The notes under the pieces: model-generated
What the model saw: only the letters and a program-made list of their open reading frames with translations
Database searches by the model: none
Told to the model about the DNA's origin: nothing
Shown here: positions 8,929-20,518 of the stretch, in pieces
How the letters are laid out: each line of letters begins with the position of its first letter
How positions within the stretch are numbered: position 1 is the first letter of the stretch
Source: Staphylococcus agnetis
GTDB taxonomy: Bacteria; Bacillota; Bacilli; Staphylococcales; Staphylococcaceae
Assembly: GCF_002901865.1 (NCBI RefSeq)
Contig: NZ_PPQF01000024.1
Location: forward strand, 1-64,000
DNA length: 64,000 nt
Direction of reading: 5' to 3'
Position numbers and translations under genes: made by a program

Positions 8929-10402
8929 CACGACCACCTCCATTGGTATACCACTTTCGATAACGTGCAACTGTGTTGAAATCATGAAAACGTAATCCAA
9001 TCTTCTCATTCGTATTTCCTTTTGCTACTAAAAATGCAAAATGACTTAGGTTTGCTTTTTGCATCAATGGATGCGCACTTTGACGATAACCAATGACTTT
9101 GTCGCGTTTAAAATATGAGGTGCGATAACCAAATAACGTTACTTGTTTTAATGACATTTGGGACTCATTTATAGCAACGCCCGACTGTTGGATAGCCACA
9201 TAACTATGAAAGATTGTGTAGCCAATAATCAACAGCGTTGGTAGCCAAATCCATGGGCTATAGTAAAAATGCCCTAATGTGGCACATCCAATGAGCATGA
9301 CACTTATAATCCAAAAGCGACGATGAAACCCACGCCACGGCAAGCCGGTTGTAATTGGATTAAATTGAAGGTGTGGTGTGATGTCTGCAATGATATGTTG
9401 TGCTAAACGACGTTCAATAAATGGTAAAATCATCACTTTACCATTTGAATGTTCATCTTCTTTAACTGCGTGATCGCTCGTAATAATATACGCATAAGAC
9501 GTATAGCCAAACAACGTTCTCATGAAAGAACGGTCTTCAACAACGGCCTGAATTCTAGTAATAGGTATTGTCATTCGGCGTATATTGAGTAATCCAAATT
9601 TCATATGCAAGTAGTCACCATGTCGATGTAGCGTAAATCCATAATATTTTATCATCGTGATGATGACACCAATGATATAACTGACGACCAATATAATGCT
9701 TAAAATAATTATAGTAGCATACACTTGATGGTTAAATACATGATTTACACTTCCAAATAGCCAATTCCAATCAATATTGTTTTGGAATGTACCAATAATC
9801 GGTCCTACCGTAGCTAGCGTCACTAAAATTGCACCACTTGTCATAGCCATAAACAACAAATTTTTAGTTGATAATGTAAAGAGTACCTCGGCTTCATAAT
9901 GCGCGTTTGATACTGTATTCTCCAGATACTCTTGTTGTGAGGTTTGATGTAAATGACCTTTTACTTTTTCAACTTCTTCACGAATACGCTCACTTTGTAA
10001 CTGAGTAATGGTATCCAATTCAATACTGTCACTAGGCGTTTTAAGTTGTAAATTGACACCACCAAAAATGCGGTTAATGATAGATTGATTCGCATCGATG
10101 GATTGAATGCGTTTGATATGTAATTCTTTACGTTCGAGGTTAAACACACCCGTTGTAACAATAAAGTAATCATCCTCTATCCAATAGCGCGTTTTATATA
10201 CACGTACGATGTTGATACAAAAACTAATTAAGAAGACAATAAAAAAGATACCTGGGACAACATAGCTCCAAATATCATACCACTTAAAGCTATCAAGTTG
10301 AAAAAAGATGAAAATAATAAACACGAAAATATTTTGTTTGATAGCCTCAATTAACCCTGTGATATATGAAATGGGATGTAATTTTTGTGGATTATACATC
10401 AT
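8912..10402 (-). CDS. PH domain-containing membrane protein, YdbT-like
   Basis: 496 aa multi-span membrane protein with two or more bPH2 domains. The first follows a pair of helices and contains KELHIKRIQSIDANQSIINR (about 95-115); a second contains RMTIPITRIQAVVEDRSFMR (about 290-310). Hydrophobic segments occur near 20-65, 180-260 and 380-420. I chose the ATG at 10402 with AAAGGGG upstream. It overlaps ydbS-like by 11 bp and the downstream PH gene by 17 bp. Homologous to Bacillus YdbT, whose role is not established beyond a link to antimicrobial resistance phenotypes. Confidence 0.88.
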   Translation of the reverse strand: MMYNPQKLHPISYITGLIEAIKQNIFVFIIFIFFQLDSFKWYDIWSYVVPGIFFIVFLISFCINIVRVYKTRYWIEDDYFIVTTGVFNLERKELHIKRIQSIDANQSIINRIFGGVNLQLKTPSDSIELDTITQLQSERIREEVEKVKGHLHQTSQQEYLENTVSNAHYEAEVLFTLSTKNLLFMAMTSGAILVTLATVGPIIGTFQNNIDWNWLFGSVNHVFNHQVYATIIILSIILVVSYIIGVIITMIKYYGFTLHRHGDYLHMKFGLLNIRRMTIPITRIQAVVEDRSFMRTLFGYTSYAYIITSDHAVKEDEHSNGKVMILPFIERRLAQHIIADITPHLQFNPITTGLPWRGFHRRFWIISVMLIGCATLGHFYYSPWIWLPTLLIIGYTIFHSYVAIQQSGVAINESQMSLKQVTLFGYRTSYFKRDKVIGYRQSAHPLMQKANLSHFAFLVAKGNTNEKIGLRFHDFNTVARYRKWYTNGGGRDENNA

Positions 10403-10868
10403 CCTCACCCCTTTCTAAAACAGTCATACAGTGTATTGCGATATCATTCGCTTGAGTCTCTAATAAATAAGGTAAAGCGATTTCATGTCCTGCAGTCGTT
10501 ATTTTTAATTTTTTTAATTTATAATATGTAGCTAATGGATTGGTCACATTTTCTATATATTGAATCCGTTCAATTTTAATTGCTTGGTAGTGTTGAAACC
10601 AAACATTTTTACGAATTTCAACGACCTTAGTGTGAATGCGGTATGTATAAAAATGATAGGAAACAATCGGATAAACAGTACGCATGATGATATTTAATAC
10701 GAGACATATCACGAGTACATACGTCCATACGATATGCCAAGCAAATAGGTGAGCGCAATACAACAGAACGGATAAAACACAAATCTCAACTAGCAATTGA
10801 AGGACATTGCTTGTGATACTATAAGAAAGTGTAGCTTTGGATGGTTTTAACATCGATCCTTTCAACAT
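10392..10868 (-). CDS. PH domain-containing membrane protein, YdbS-like
   Basis: 158 aa from the ATG at 10868, which has AAAGGAG at good spacing; an upstream start at 10886 has none. Two membrane segments (about 20-70) precede one bPH2 domain containing HYQAIKIERIQYIENVTNP. It is the first gene of the three-gene PH-domain operon and resembles Bacillus YdbS. The following gene begins before this one ends. The function is not known; the conserved pairing with YdbT implies a complex in the membrane. Confidence 0.87.
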   Translation of the reverse strand: MLKGSMLKPSKATLSYSITSNVLQLLVEICVLSVLLYCAHLFAWHIVWTYVLVICLVLNIIMRTVYPIVSYHFYTYRIHTKVVEIRKNVWFQHYQAIKIERIQYIENVTNPLATYYKLKKLKITTAGHEIALPYLLETQANDIAIHCMTVLERGEDDV

Positions 10869-11003
10869 ACATATCTCCTTTACCAAATATTATTATGATT
10901 ATAGCATACGTTAATATTTAAATTGTATCGAATATATCATAGAATTTAATATCAATCTCACATCGTCATTATCATCGCGATATCATTAAACTTAAACAAA
11001 AAC

Positions 11004-11290
11004 GGCTGAGACATAAATCATTAAACCTATGATTGTCCCTAACGCCTCGCTTTTCTAGACGCCTTACTTCAACTAGGGAGCAAAAATCTCTTAGATTTTG
11101 CTCTCAAAATGGATTTTCGGTTGCGGCTAAATGCCTCAGAAGTCTCGGCTAAGGGATCAATCACAATTCATCATAGTGTCCATCACTAAGACTAAATTAA
11201 TTTATATAGATAAATAATAGCCAGCAAAGTTCATGTACAAAATGAATTTTGCTGGCTTATTTTAATTAACAGGTCTGCTTTGTCTCAGCC
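11004..11290. repeat. Nested palindromic non-coding element (MITE-like or structured RNA)
   Basis: A 287-bp non-coding stretch bounded by exact 10-bp inverted repeats (GGCTGAGACA at 11004-11013, TGTCTCAGCC at 11281-11290). Inside are an imperfect inverted pair GATTGTCCCTAA / CTAAGGGATCAATC, an imperfect GC-richer arm pair, and a central perfect hairpin around GAGCAAAATC/GATTTTGCTC near 11088-11115. A second separate hairpin lies at 11219-11257. No ORF is seen. It sits between cshA and the PH-domain operon. Copy number in the genome cannot be seen from this window. Confidence 0.5.
11219..11257 (-). terminator. Terminator-like hairpin downstream of cshA
   Basis: The arms AGCCAGCAAAGTTCAT (11219-11234) and ATGAATTTTGCTGGCT (11242-11257) pair with one G-U and a 7-nt loop. 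It is about 100 bp past the cshA stop. The T tract is weak on both strands. The arm core resembles the terminators at 59499 and 60852. Confidence 0.5.
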
Positions 11291-11357
11291 CTTCTTTATG
11301 TTAAATCATGCTCTTTTATCCATTGAGATGGTTCTAGCAAAGAAACAATCTCACACA

Positions 11358-13098
<1,741 letters not shown>

Positions 13099-13142
13099 AA
13101 CATGACATCTATAGTCATTTAAGACGTTATGATGTCATGTTT
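13099..13142 (-). terminator. Terminator after murF
   Basis: The arms ACATGACATC and GATGTCATGT (13133-13142 and 13099-13108 region) pair perfectly around a long loop. On the minus strand a TTTTTTAT tract follows. It sits 10 bp past the murF stop. Confidence 0.75.
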
Positions 13143-13152
13143 TGTTTAATTT

Positions 13153-14523
13153 TTATTTTGCATCAATAGTGATTAAACCATCGACGACTTCTTCCAATTT
13201 CATACCACGCGATCCTTTAACCAATACTTTATCCTGTGAATTTAATATCGATTTAACGTATTTAATCATTTGCGATTTATCACTAAAATGTATGGCTTCT
13301 TGTACGTGACGCTTCCCTTTTTCGTGAATATCGCGCGCCGCTTCTCCATACGTATAGAGCATGTCGATATTTTTGTCTTCTAAGTAATGTCCAACACTCA
13401 TGTGGAGTGCTTTTGATTGTTCACCTAGTTCAAGTACATCGCCAAAAATTAAAACTTTACGTCCGTTCATTTGACTTAACGTATCAATTGCAGCTTTCAT
13501 ACTTGTAGGACTTGCATTATAAGCATCGTTAATAACGGTAGCACCATTAGGCGCTTCAAATTTTTGCATGCGCATACCTGTGAGTTTTAAATCATTCAAT
13601 TGAGTTTGAATTGTTTGATGATCTACGCCGAGTAATGACGCAATCGTGATTGCGATGGCTGCATTACGCATATTATGCGCTCCAATAATTGGTAATTGAT
13701 AGTCGACCTCATTATTGATTGAAAACGAAATGCCATGCTCGTCATGAGATAAAATTTTACAACGCATTTGATTATCCTGATTTAACCCGACACTCATGCA
13801 TTGTGCCTCATTTAAAGTCTCAATATGTGGCTTTAGTAAAGGCTCATCGCCATCATAAATTAATTTACCATGAGGTTTCATTCCAGAAACGATTTCAAAT
13901 TTAGCTTTGGCAATACCTTCTCTAGAGCCTAAATCTTGCATATGAGATTCACCGATGTTTGTGATAACAGCAAAATCAGGTTGAGCGATATGAGACAATA
14001 ACTCTATTTCATGAAAGCCTGACATACCCATTTCTAAAATAGACACTTCTGTATCGTTATCTAACTCTAAAATGGTTAAAGGTAAGCCAATTTCATTATT
14101 ATAATTACCTATCGTTTTTTTTACACGATAATTTGCTTTCAATGTATGCTCAATCATATCTTTCGTTGTTGTTTTACCATTTGACCCTGTTACAGCAATA
14201 ACTGTAGGGTTTACGGCTAGGATATAGGCTTTTGCCAATTGCTGTAGTGCGTCTAAAGCATCTTTAACAAAAATAACGGGCCCATTTTGAGGCACCTCAA
14301 TCTCACTGTCTGATTGGAAGAATGTTGCACCTGCCCCTTTATTCAATGCTTGTTCACAATATTGGTGACCATCTACATTTTCGCCCTTGAATGGTATGAA
14401 AAGTTGGCCTGGTTGGACGTTACGCGAATCAATAGTCACACCTTTAATCGTATGCGTTAAATATTGTTCATCGATTTCACAATCAATCCACGTTTTGAGT
14501 TGTTGTAAGCTTATGTCAATCAT
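13153..14523 (-). CDS. murF: UDP-MurNAc-tripeptide--D-Ala-D-Ala ligase MurF
   Basis: 456 aa Mur ligase that adds the D-Ala-D-Ala dipeptide to the UDP-MurNAc tripeptide in the cytoplasm. The ATP-binding loop [12 protein letters not shown] is near residue 115, with the N-terminal substrate domain before it and the C-terminal ligase domain holding [14 protein letters not shown] (about 325). It lies 11 bp downstream of ddl, which makes its substrate D-Ala-D-Ala, so the two are an operon. The start ATG has AGAAGGTGA upstream. Confidence 0.97.
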   Translation of the reverse strand: MIDISLQQLKTWIDCEIDEQYLTHTIKGVTIDSRNVQPGQLFIPFKGENVDGHQYCEQALNKGAGATFFQSDSEIEVPQNGPVIFVKDALDALQQLAKAYILAVNPTVIAVTGSNGKTTTKDMIEHTLKANYRVKKTIGNYNNEIGLPLTILELDNDTEVSILEMGMSGFHEIELLSHIAQPDFAVITNIGESHMQDLGSREGIAKAKFEIVSGMKPHGKLIYDGDEPLLKPHIETLNEAQCMSVGLNQDNQMRCKILSHDEHGISFSINNEVDYQLPIIGAHNMRNAAIAITIASLLGVDHQTIQTQLNDLKLTGMRMQKFEAPNGATVINDAYNASPTSMKAAIDTLSQMNGRKVLIFGDVLELGEQSKALHMSVGHYLEDKNIDMLYTYGEAARDIHEKGKRHVQEAIHFSDKSQMIKYVKSILNSQDKVLVKGSRGMKLEEVVDGLITIDAK

Positions 14524-14534
14524 CGTGTCACCTT

Positions 14535-15701
<1,167 letters not shown>

Positions 15702-15769
15702 TTAATGCGAAGTTCTGTACAATCGTTATATAATTATTACATGATATTCTTTTCGTAAAGGAGATAACT

Positions 15770-16969
15770 ATGGCTTCCTCACGTCAACAAACTCAAAAAT
15801 CTTTACGACATCGCTTAGATTGGAAACTTATCACACTCATTTTAGTGCTGTGTTTGATTAGTGTTATGACTATTCAATCTGCTATGGGTGGCGGACAATA
15901 TAGTATGGATTTTGGCATCAGACAAATTTTTTATTACATATTAGGGGGTATACTTGCATTTTTGATAATGATTGTCTCCCCTAAAAAAATCCGAAAATAT
16001 ACCTTCATTATCTATTCTATATTTATCTTTTTATTGATAGGATTAATTCTTTTACCTGAAACATCGATAACACCTATTATCAACGGTGCCAAAAGTTGGT
16101 ATCGCTTTGGCCCTATCAGTATTCAACCATCTGAGTTCATGAAAATTGTATTGATTCTTGCAATTTCCAAAGTCGTCGCTCAACATAATCGTTATACGTT
16201 TAACAGGTCCCTTGAAACAGACATGATTCTTATACTGAAAATTATGGGTGTCACGTTTATTCCACTACTTTTAATATTGCTACAAAACGATTTAGGTACA
16301 ACACTTGTAGTCATGGCGATAATCGCTGGTATCGTAGTAGTGAGTGGTATCTCTTGGAAAATACTTGCGCCCTTATTCGGTGTCGTCATTGTATTTGGTG
16401 GAAGCCTTATTCTTTCTATATTATATAAACCGAGTTTAATCGAAAATATTGCTGGTATTAAAACCTATCAGTTAGGACGCATTAACTCTTGGCTAGATCC
16501 ATACACATATAGTTCTGGAGATGGTTTTCACCTCACAGAATCTATGAAAGCAATTGGATCCGGACAATTAATAGGTAAAGGATTCAACCAAGGTGAAGTA
16601 TATATTCCAGAGAACCATACAGATTTTATATTCTCTGTTATTGGTGAAGAGTTTGGTTTCATAGGTGCTGTCGTATTACTTGTGATTTATTTATTGTTAT
16701 TAATGCATCTTTTAAAAAGCGCATCTCAAACTACAGACTTATTTAATAAATCATTCATCGTGGGGTATGTGAGTTTATTACTTTTTCATATCGTTCAAAA
16801 TATCGGAATGACGATACAACTCTTGCCGATTACAGGTATTCCATTACCATTCATCAGTTATGGAGGAAGTGCTTTATGGAGTTTAATGGCGGGTGTAGGT
16901 GTACTTCTCAGCATGCGTTATCACGCACCGAAAAAATACAATGCGCCTACTGACAAAACACCTTTATAA
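15770..16969 (+). CDS. rodA: RodA/FtsW-family SEDS peptidoglycan polymerase
   Basis: 399 aa integral membrane protein with about ten membrane segments. Family signatures include NGAKSWYRFGPISIQPSEFMK cut here to its core SWYRFGPISIQPSEF (about 110-125), NDLGTTLV (about 175), and the C-terminal GIPLPFISYGGSALW (about 360). SEDS proteins polymerise lipid II glycans with a partner class B PBP. In staphylococci the gene beside ddl-murF is assigned RodA, and FtsW is elsewhere; this is positional knowledge. The ATG has AAAGGAGA upstream. Transcribed rightward, divergently from ddl. Confidence 0.92.
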   Translation: MASSRQQTQKSLRHRLDWKLITLILVLCLISVMTIQSAMGGGQYSMDFGIRQIFYYILGGILAFLIMIVSPKKIRKYTFIIYSIFIFLLIGLILLPETSITPIINGAKSWYRFGPISIQPSEFMKIVLILAISKVVAQHNRYTFNRSLETDMILILKIMGVTFIPLLLILLQNDLGTTLVVMAIIAGIVVVSGISWKILAPLFGVVIVFGGSLILSILYKPSLIENIAGIKTYQLGRINSWLDPYTYSSGDGFHLTESMKAIGSGQLIGKGFNQGEVYIPENHTDFIFSVIGEEFGFIGAVVLLVIYLLLLMHLLKSASQTTDLFNKSFIVGYVSLLLFHIVQNIGMTIQLLPITGIPLPFISYGGSALWSLMAGVGVLLSMRYHAPKKYNAPTDKTPL

Positions 16970-16996
16970 TCACCTTTAACATTTTAATCAGAACAT

Positions 16997-17037
16997 AAAA
17001 ACAGACTAGGATAGTACATCCTAGTCTGTTTTTTTAA
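16997..17037 (+). terminator. Bidirectional terminator after rodA and the 46-codon ORF
   Basis: The perfect 12-bp stem ACAGACTAGGAT/ATCCTAGTCTGT (17001-17012, 17018-17029) is followed by seven Ts on the plus strand and, on the minus strand, by TTTTTAT. It lies between converging rodA and the small ORF at 17124-17264. Confidence 0.85.
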
Positions 17038-17123
17038 CGCTTTTAAACAAAATTGTGATATGATTCTCGCTATATCCGTGATCTACACCAAGATAATCAC
17101 AATGATTTAATGTCGTGCTTTGA

Positions 17124-17264
17124 CTACTTTAGTTTCTCAGTTGCAGGTTTTGCATTGGTAAGTGATCGCATAATATCCAATCGTGATTTTGTTTTTTTAA
17201 CTTTAACCCCAATTGATGATAACATATGGACCACATTTTGAATTCTTTCATTCTGTTTTTCCAT
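17124..17264 (-). CDS. Small basic protein, 46 aa, function unknown
   Basis: An ATG at 17264 with GGGGTG 5 nt upstream opens a 46-codon frame ending at TAG 17124-17126. The product starts MEKQNERIQNVVHML and has a basic middle (VKVKKTKSRLDIMRSL) and a short polar tail, with no membrane segment, signal peptide or cysteine. It lies between converging rodA and the copA end, with the terminator at 16997-17037 downstream. I do not recognise a family. The basic amphipathic composition would allow nucleic-acid or ribosome binding, but that is only speculation. The ribosome site and terminator are the main support. Confidence 0.6.
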   Translation of the reverse strand: MEKQNERIQNVVHMLSSIGVKVKKTKSRLDIMRSLTNAKPATEKLK

Positions 17265-17348
17265 ATTATCACCCCGCATATGTCTAACTTCTCTTACATC
17301 ATACCCTACTTTATTACATATGACTACAATAAATTGAAATTTTTTAAT

Positions 17349-19529
17349 TTATTTTTGAATACGTTTTAAACGTAATGCGTTTAATACGACTGAGACAGAA
17401 CTAAAAGCCATCGCAGTTCCTGCAACCCAAGGCGCTAGAAATCCTCCGGCTGCAATAGGAATGCCAATGATATTATAACAAAAAGCAAAAAATAAATTTT
17501 GTTTAATATTCTTAATAGTTAATTCACTTAATTTTAATACTTCAGGTATTTGTGAAATGTGGTTGTATACTAACGCAACATCTGATGATTCAATCGCGAT
17601 GTCTGTTCCTGATCCCATCGCAATACCAATATCACTTTGAATTAATGATGGGGCATCATTAATTCCATCTCCAACCATCATCACTTTATGATTGTCTTCT
17701 TGCAATGTTTCGATGATTTTTGCTTTTTCGTTAGGTTTTACATTTGCAAAAGTACGTTGAATACCTAATTCTCTTGCAATGGCCTCAACTGTCATTTGAC
17801 TATCGCCGCTTAGCATAACCACTTCATAATGTTGACGTAATTGGCGTATCGTCTCTTTTACTTTTGGTTTAGGTTCATCTCTTAAAGCAATCATCATTGT
17901 CAATTTTTGTTTAATTTGTACACCTATGACCGTTGCACCTTTACTTTCTAACTGATGTTGTTGTTGCTTCATGTCCTCTGTCAATGTTATTTCTGATGCA
18001 ATAAAAGATAGTGATCCTATACGAATTGAACTGCCATCTATCATTCCAGAAATACCATTTCCAATATGCGTTTCATAATTTTTTATTGCTACATTTTTGG
18101 CATCTTTAAAGTGCGAAACAAGTGCATGAGACAGAGGATGTTCAGATTGAGATTCTAAACTTTTAATATAATCATCGATATGTGGCACACGTTCAAATTC
18201 AATAGTGTCTACAACTTCAGGAGCGCCCTTTGTAAGGGTTCCGGTTTTATCGAAAACAATTGTATCAATTTGACGTGTTTGTTCTAAACTTTCTGCTGAT
18301 TTAAATAAAATACCTGATTCAGCAGCACGCCCAGATCCAACCATAATGGATGTAGGTGTCGCTAAACCTAATGCACAAGGACAAGCAATGACAATCACCG
18401 CGATAAAAATTTCAAGTGATCGCGTAAAATCAAATGAAGTTAAAATGAAAAACCATAACAGAAACGCAAATAGCGCGATGCCCACTACTGTTGGAACAAA
18501 AATGTTAGATATTTTATCTGCTAAACGTTGGATTTGAGGTTTTTTCGTTTGTGCCTCTTCAACAACTTTAATAATTTGATTGAGTACTAAATCATCTCCA
18601 ACATGTGTCACTCTCGCTTTGATAAAGTTGGCCTGATTTAATGTACTTCCAATAATAGAATCACCTATCGTTTTATCTACAGGTATGCTTTCACCAGTAA
18701 TCATAGATTCATTAATTGACGTGGAGCCTTCAATGATTTCTGCATCTAGCGGTATATAGGTACCACTTTTAATATGAATAATATCTCCGACTTGTATTTG
18801 GTCAATAGATAAATTGACAACTTCCCCATGTTTTTCAACCAATGCATCTTTCACTTGCAATGCAGCTAGTTTTTTTATGGCATCACTTGCATGTCCTTTG
18901 GCTCTCTTTTCAAAATATTTTCCAAGGAGAATGAGTGTAATGAGGACCGCACTCGTCTCAAAGTAAAGCGGTACATGCCCTGGATGACCTTGGTGTAAAA
19001 TCATCATGTAAAAACTATAAAAATAAGCTGCTGATGTACCCATTGCCACCAAAACATCCATATTTGCGCTTTTATTTTTTAAAGCTCGCCATGCACCGAA
19101 ATAAAATTGACCACCTAATATAAATTGAATGGGCGTAGCCAATGCAAGTTGAAATAAAGGATGCATCAACAATTCTGGCACAGGTATAAAGTCTAGGAAT
19201 GTAAAATGTGCAAACATTGTGTATAACAGAGGTAAAGCTAACAACGCTGACAACAGAAATTTATTTCGTTGTTTTTTTAATTCTTGATGTTCCCGTTTTG
19301 AAATGTGATTATCTTTTTCAATTTCATGTGCTTCAAATCCTATATTTGAAATTTTTTCAAAGATTGCTGCTCTATCAATTTGTTTAGGGTTATATTTAAC
19401 TGTCGCTTTCTCCATAACAAGGTTAACTGTTGCTTCTTCAATAGCCGCTTCTCGATTCAGTACACGTTCTATGCGTGTCGCACACGCAGCACAATGCATC
19501 CCTGAAATTTGATATGTTTCTTCTTTCAT
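17349..19529 (-). CDS. copA: Copper-exporting P1B-type ATPase CopA
   Basis: 726 aa. One N-terminal HMA metal-binding domain has CAAC at residues 13-16 (GMHCAAC). Eight membrane segments follow with the transport motif IACPCALGLATP, then the phosphorylation site DKTGTLT, the TGES actuator motif (MITGESIPVD) and the ATP-domain GDGINDAP. It exports Cu(I) from the cytoplasm. S. aureus CopA, as I recall, has two HMA domains and about 800 aa, so this one is shorter by one domain. It is the last gene of csoR-csoZ-copZ-copA, with its own CsoR-like box at 19544-19560. Confidence 0.95.
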   Translation of the reverse strand: MKEETYQISGMHCAACATRIERVLNREAAIEEATVNLVMEKATVKYNPKQIDRAAIFEKISNIGFEAHEIEKDNHISKREHQELKKQRNKFLLSALLALPLLYTMFAHFTFLDFIPVPELLMHPLFQLALATPIQFILGGQFYFGAWRALKNKSANMDVLVAMGTSAAYFYSFYMMILHQGHPGHVPLYFETSAVLITLILLGKYFEKRAKGHASDAIKKLAALQVKDALVEKHGEVVNLSIDQIQVGDIIHIKSGTYIPLDAEIIEGSTSINESMITGESIPVDKTIGDSIIGSTLNQANFIKARVTHVGDDLVLNQIIKVVEEAQTKKPQIQRLADKISNIFVPTVVGIALFAFLLWFFILTSFDFTRSLEIFIAVIVIACPCALGLATPTSIMVGSGRAAESGILFKSAESLEQTRQIDTIVFDKTGTLTKGAPEVVDTIEFERVPHIDDYIKSLESQSEHPLSHALVSHFKDAKNVAIKNYETHIGNGISGMIDGSSIRIGSLSFIASEITLTEDMKQQQHQLESKGATVIGVQIKQKLTMMIALRDEPKPKVKETIRQLRQHYEVVMLSGDSQMTVEAIARELGIQRTFANVKPNEKAKIIETLQEDNHKVMMVGDGINDAPSLIQSDIGIAMGSGTDIAIESSDVALVYNHISQIPEVLKLSELTIKNIKQNLFFAFCYNIIGIPIAAGGFLAPWVAGTAMAFSSVSVVLNALRLKRIQK

Positions 19530-19543
19530 TATGACAACCTCCT

Positions 19544-19560
19544 ATACCTATATAGGGTAT
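19544..19560 (-). promoter_or_regulatory. CsoR-type operator upstream of copA
   Basis: The near-palindrome ATACCTATATAGGGTAT lies 15 bp upstream of the copA start codon, in the 124-bp gap between copZ and copA. It resembles the operator at 20418-20436 and the known Gram-positive CsoR pseudo-palindrome with TACC/GGTA arms. I could not identify a convincing promoter with it. Confidence 0.65.
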
Positions 19561-19653
19561 ATGAATCCTTAAAATGATAGAGGGCAGACCAATCATTTGC
19601 CTACCCCCTTCTAAATAGGAACTGAATTCATTTCAGTACATTCAACATAAATT

Positions 19654-19857
19654 TTATTTCACTTCATAACCTGCATCATAAATACGTTGTTTCACATCAT
19701 GAAGCGCACCATCATCAGTAAGTTCCACTTCCACTTGATTCTCGTCTGGTGATGCAATGACAGACAATACTTCTTTGTTACCTTTAACTGCATCCTCAAC
19801 AGCCGCCTTACAATGATTACATGTCATACCTTCAACATTAATAGTGTGTTTACCCAT
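19654..19857 (-). CDS. copZ: Copper chaperone CopZ
   Basis: 67 aa HMA-domain protein with the Cu(I)-binding motif GMTCNHC (residues 10-16). It delivers Cu(I) to CopA in the cytoplasm. The ATG at 19857 has AAAGGAG upstream; an extension to 19905 begins inside csoZ without a ribosome site. It overlaps the csoZ end by 8 bp. Unlike the S. aureus copA-copZ order that I recall, copZ here precedes copA and is followed by a 124-bp gap. Confidence 0.93.
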   Translation of the reverse strand: MGKHTINVEGMTCNHCKAAVEDAVKGNKEVLSVIASPDENQVEVELTDDGALHDVKQRIYDAGYEVK

Positions 19858-20083
19858 GTTCTCTCTCTCCTTTTTTCGTTCGTAATACTTTAAAACCTGA
19901 GTCATAAATCTCTTTTTCTAACGTATTCAAATTAATAGGCGTTTCATATCGAAGTGTGATGCACTTTAAATCACTATCGATACTTACTTCTTTAACCCCA
20001 ATCATTTCATTCAAACGTTGTACAAGATGTGTTTGATATTGCTCATTTCTTAAATCTTCTACATACACACGATCGACTTGCAT
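19850..20083 (-). CDS. csoZ: CsoZ-like HMA-fold protein without CXXC
   Basis: 77 aa from the ATG at 20083, which has TTGGAGGA upstream. The pattern of strands and helices (VDRVYVEDLRNE ... GVKEVSIDSDLKCITLRYE ... YDSGFKVL) looks like a heavy-metal-associated domain, but the CXXC metal loop is absent; only one Cys is present. In S. aureus csoR is followed by a gene called csoZ of unknown role, and the position here fits. It begins 12 nt after csoR and overlaps copZ. A regulatory or adaptor role is inference. Confidence 0.7.
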   Translation of the reverse strand: MQVDRVYVEDLRNEQYQTHLVQRLNEMIGVKEVSIDSDLKCITLRYETPINLNTLEKEIYDSGFKVLRTKKGEREHG

Positions 20084-20095
20084 AGTATCCTCCAA

Positions 20096-20383
20096 CTAGT
20101 CTTTCATTAATTTTTGAAATGTGACAAGCAACTCTTCCATTGCTTCTGCTTCATGGCCATCCTCAATTTTCTTTGTAATACAGCCTTTCATGTGATAGTC
20201 AAGCAACCTCGTCGCAACGCTATTCAAAGCTGAACGTGTCGCTCTAATTTGAGTCAAGACATCATCACAATAAACATCTTCATCAATCATGCGATTAATT
20301 GCACGAACTTGTCCTTCAATACGATTCAATCGTGAAGTTAAGTTCTTTTTAATCTCATCAGAATGATGTGCGTGTTCATTCAT
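20096..20383 (-). CDS. csoR: Copper-sensing transcriptional repressor CsoR
   Basis: 95 aa from the ATG at 20383 (GGAGGTG upstream). All-helical CsoR/RcnR-family protein with the Cu(I) ligand set Cys39, His64, Cys68 (DVYCDD, DYHMKGC). The basic N-terminal helix contains LTSRLNRIEGQVRAINRMI. Without copper it binds pseudo-palindromic operators; copper releases it. The His-rich N-terminus (NEHAHHSDE) is a small oddity. It leads the copper operon and is expected to be autoregulated through 20418-20436. Confidence 0.94.
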   Translation of the reverse strand: MNEHAHHSDEIKKNLTSRLNRIEGQVRAINRMIDEDVYCDDVLTQIRATRSALNSVATRLLDYHMKGCITKKIEDGHEAEAMEELLVTFQKLMKD

Positions 20384-20414
20384 AGGCAGCACCTCCATGC
20401 TTACTTTCAGAACC

Positions 20415-20443
20415 ATTATATACCCCTATGCGGTATATGTCAA
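20415..20443 (-). promoter_or_regulatory. Consensus promoter of csoR operon with CsoR operator in its spacer
   Basis: On the minus strand TTGACA (20438-20443) and TATAAT (20415-20420) are both exact consensus with a 17-bp spacer. The pseudo-palindrome TATACCGCATAGGGGTATA (20418-20436) fills the spacer and overlaps the -10 element. Bound CsoR would block RNA polymerase directly. The csoR start codon is about 32 bp downstream. Confidence 0.88.
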
Positions 20444-20518
20444 ATGCGTAAATTTTCCGTGATTTCATGAATAAATGATATAATTATTTAAAATCATACA
20501 TCCAAAGGAGGGTTAAAA

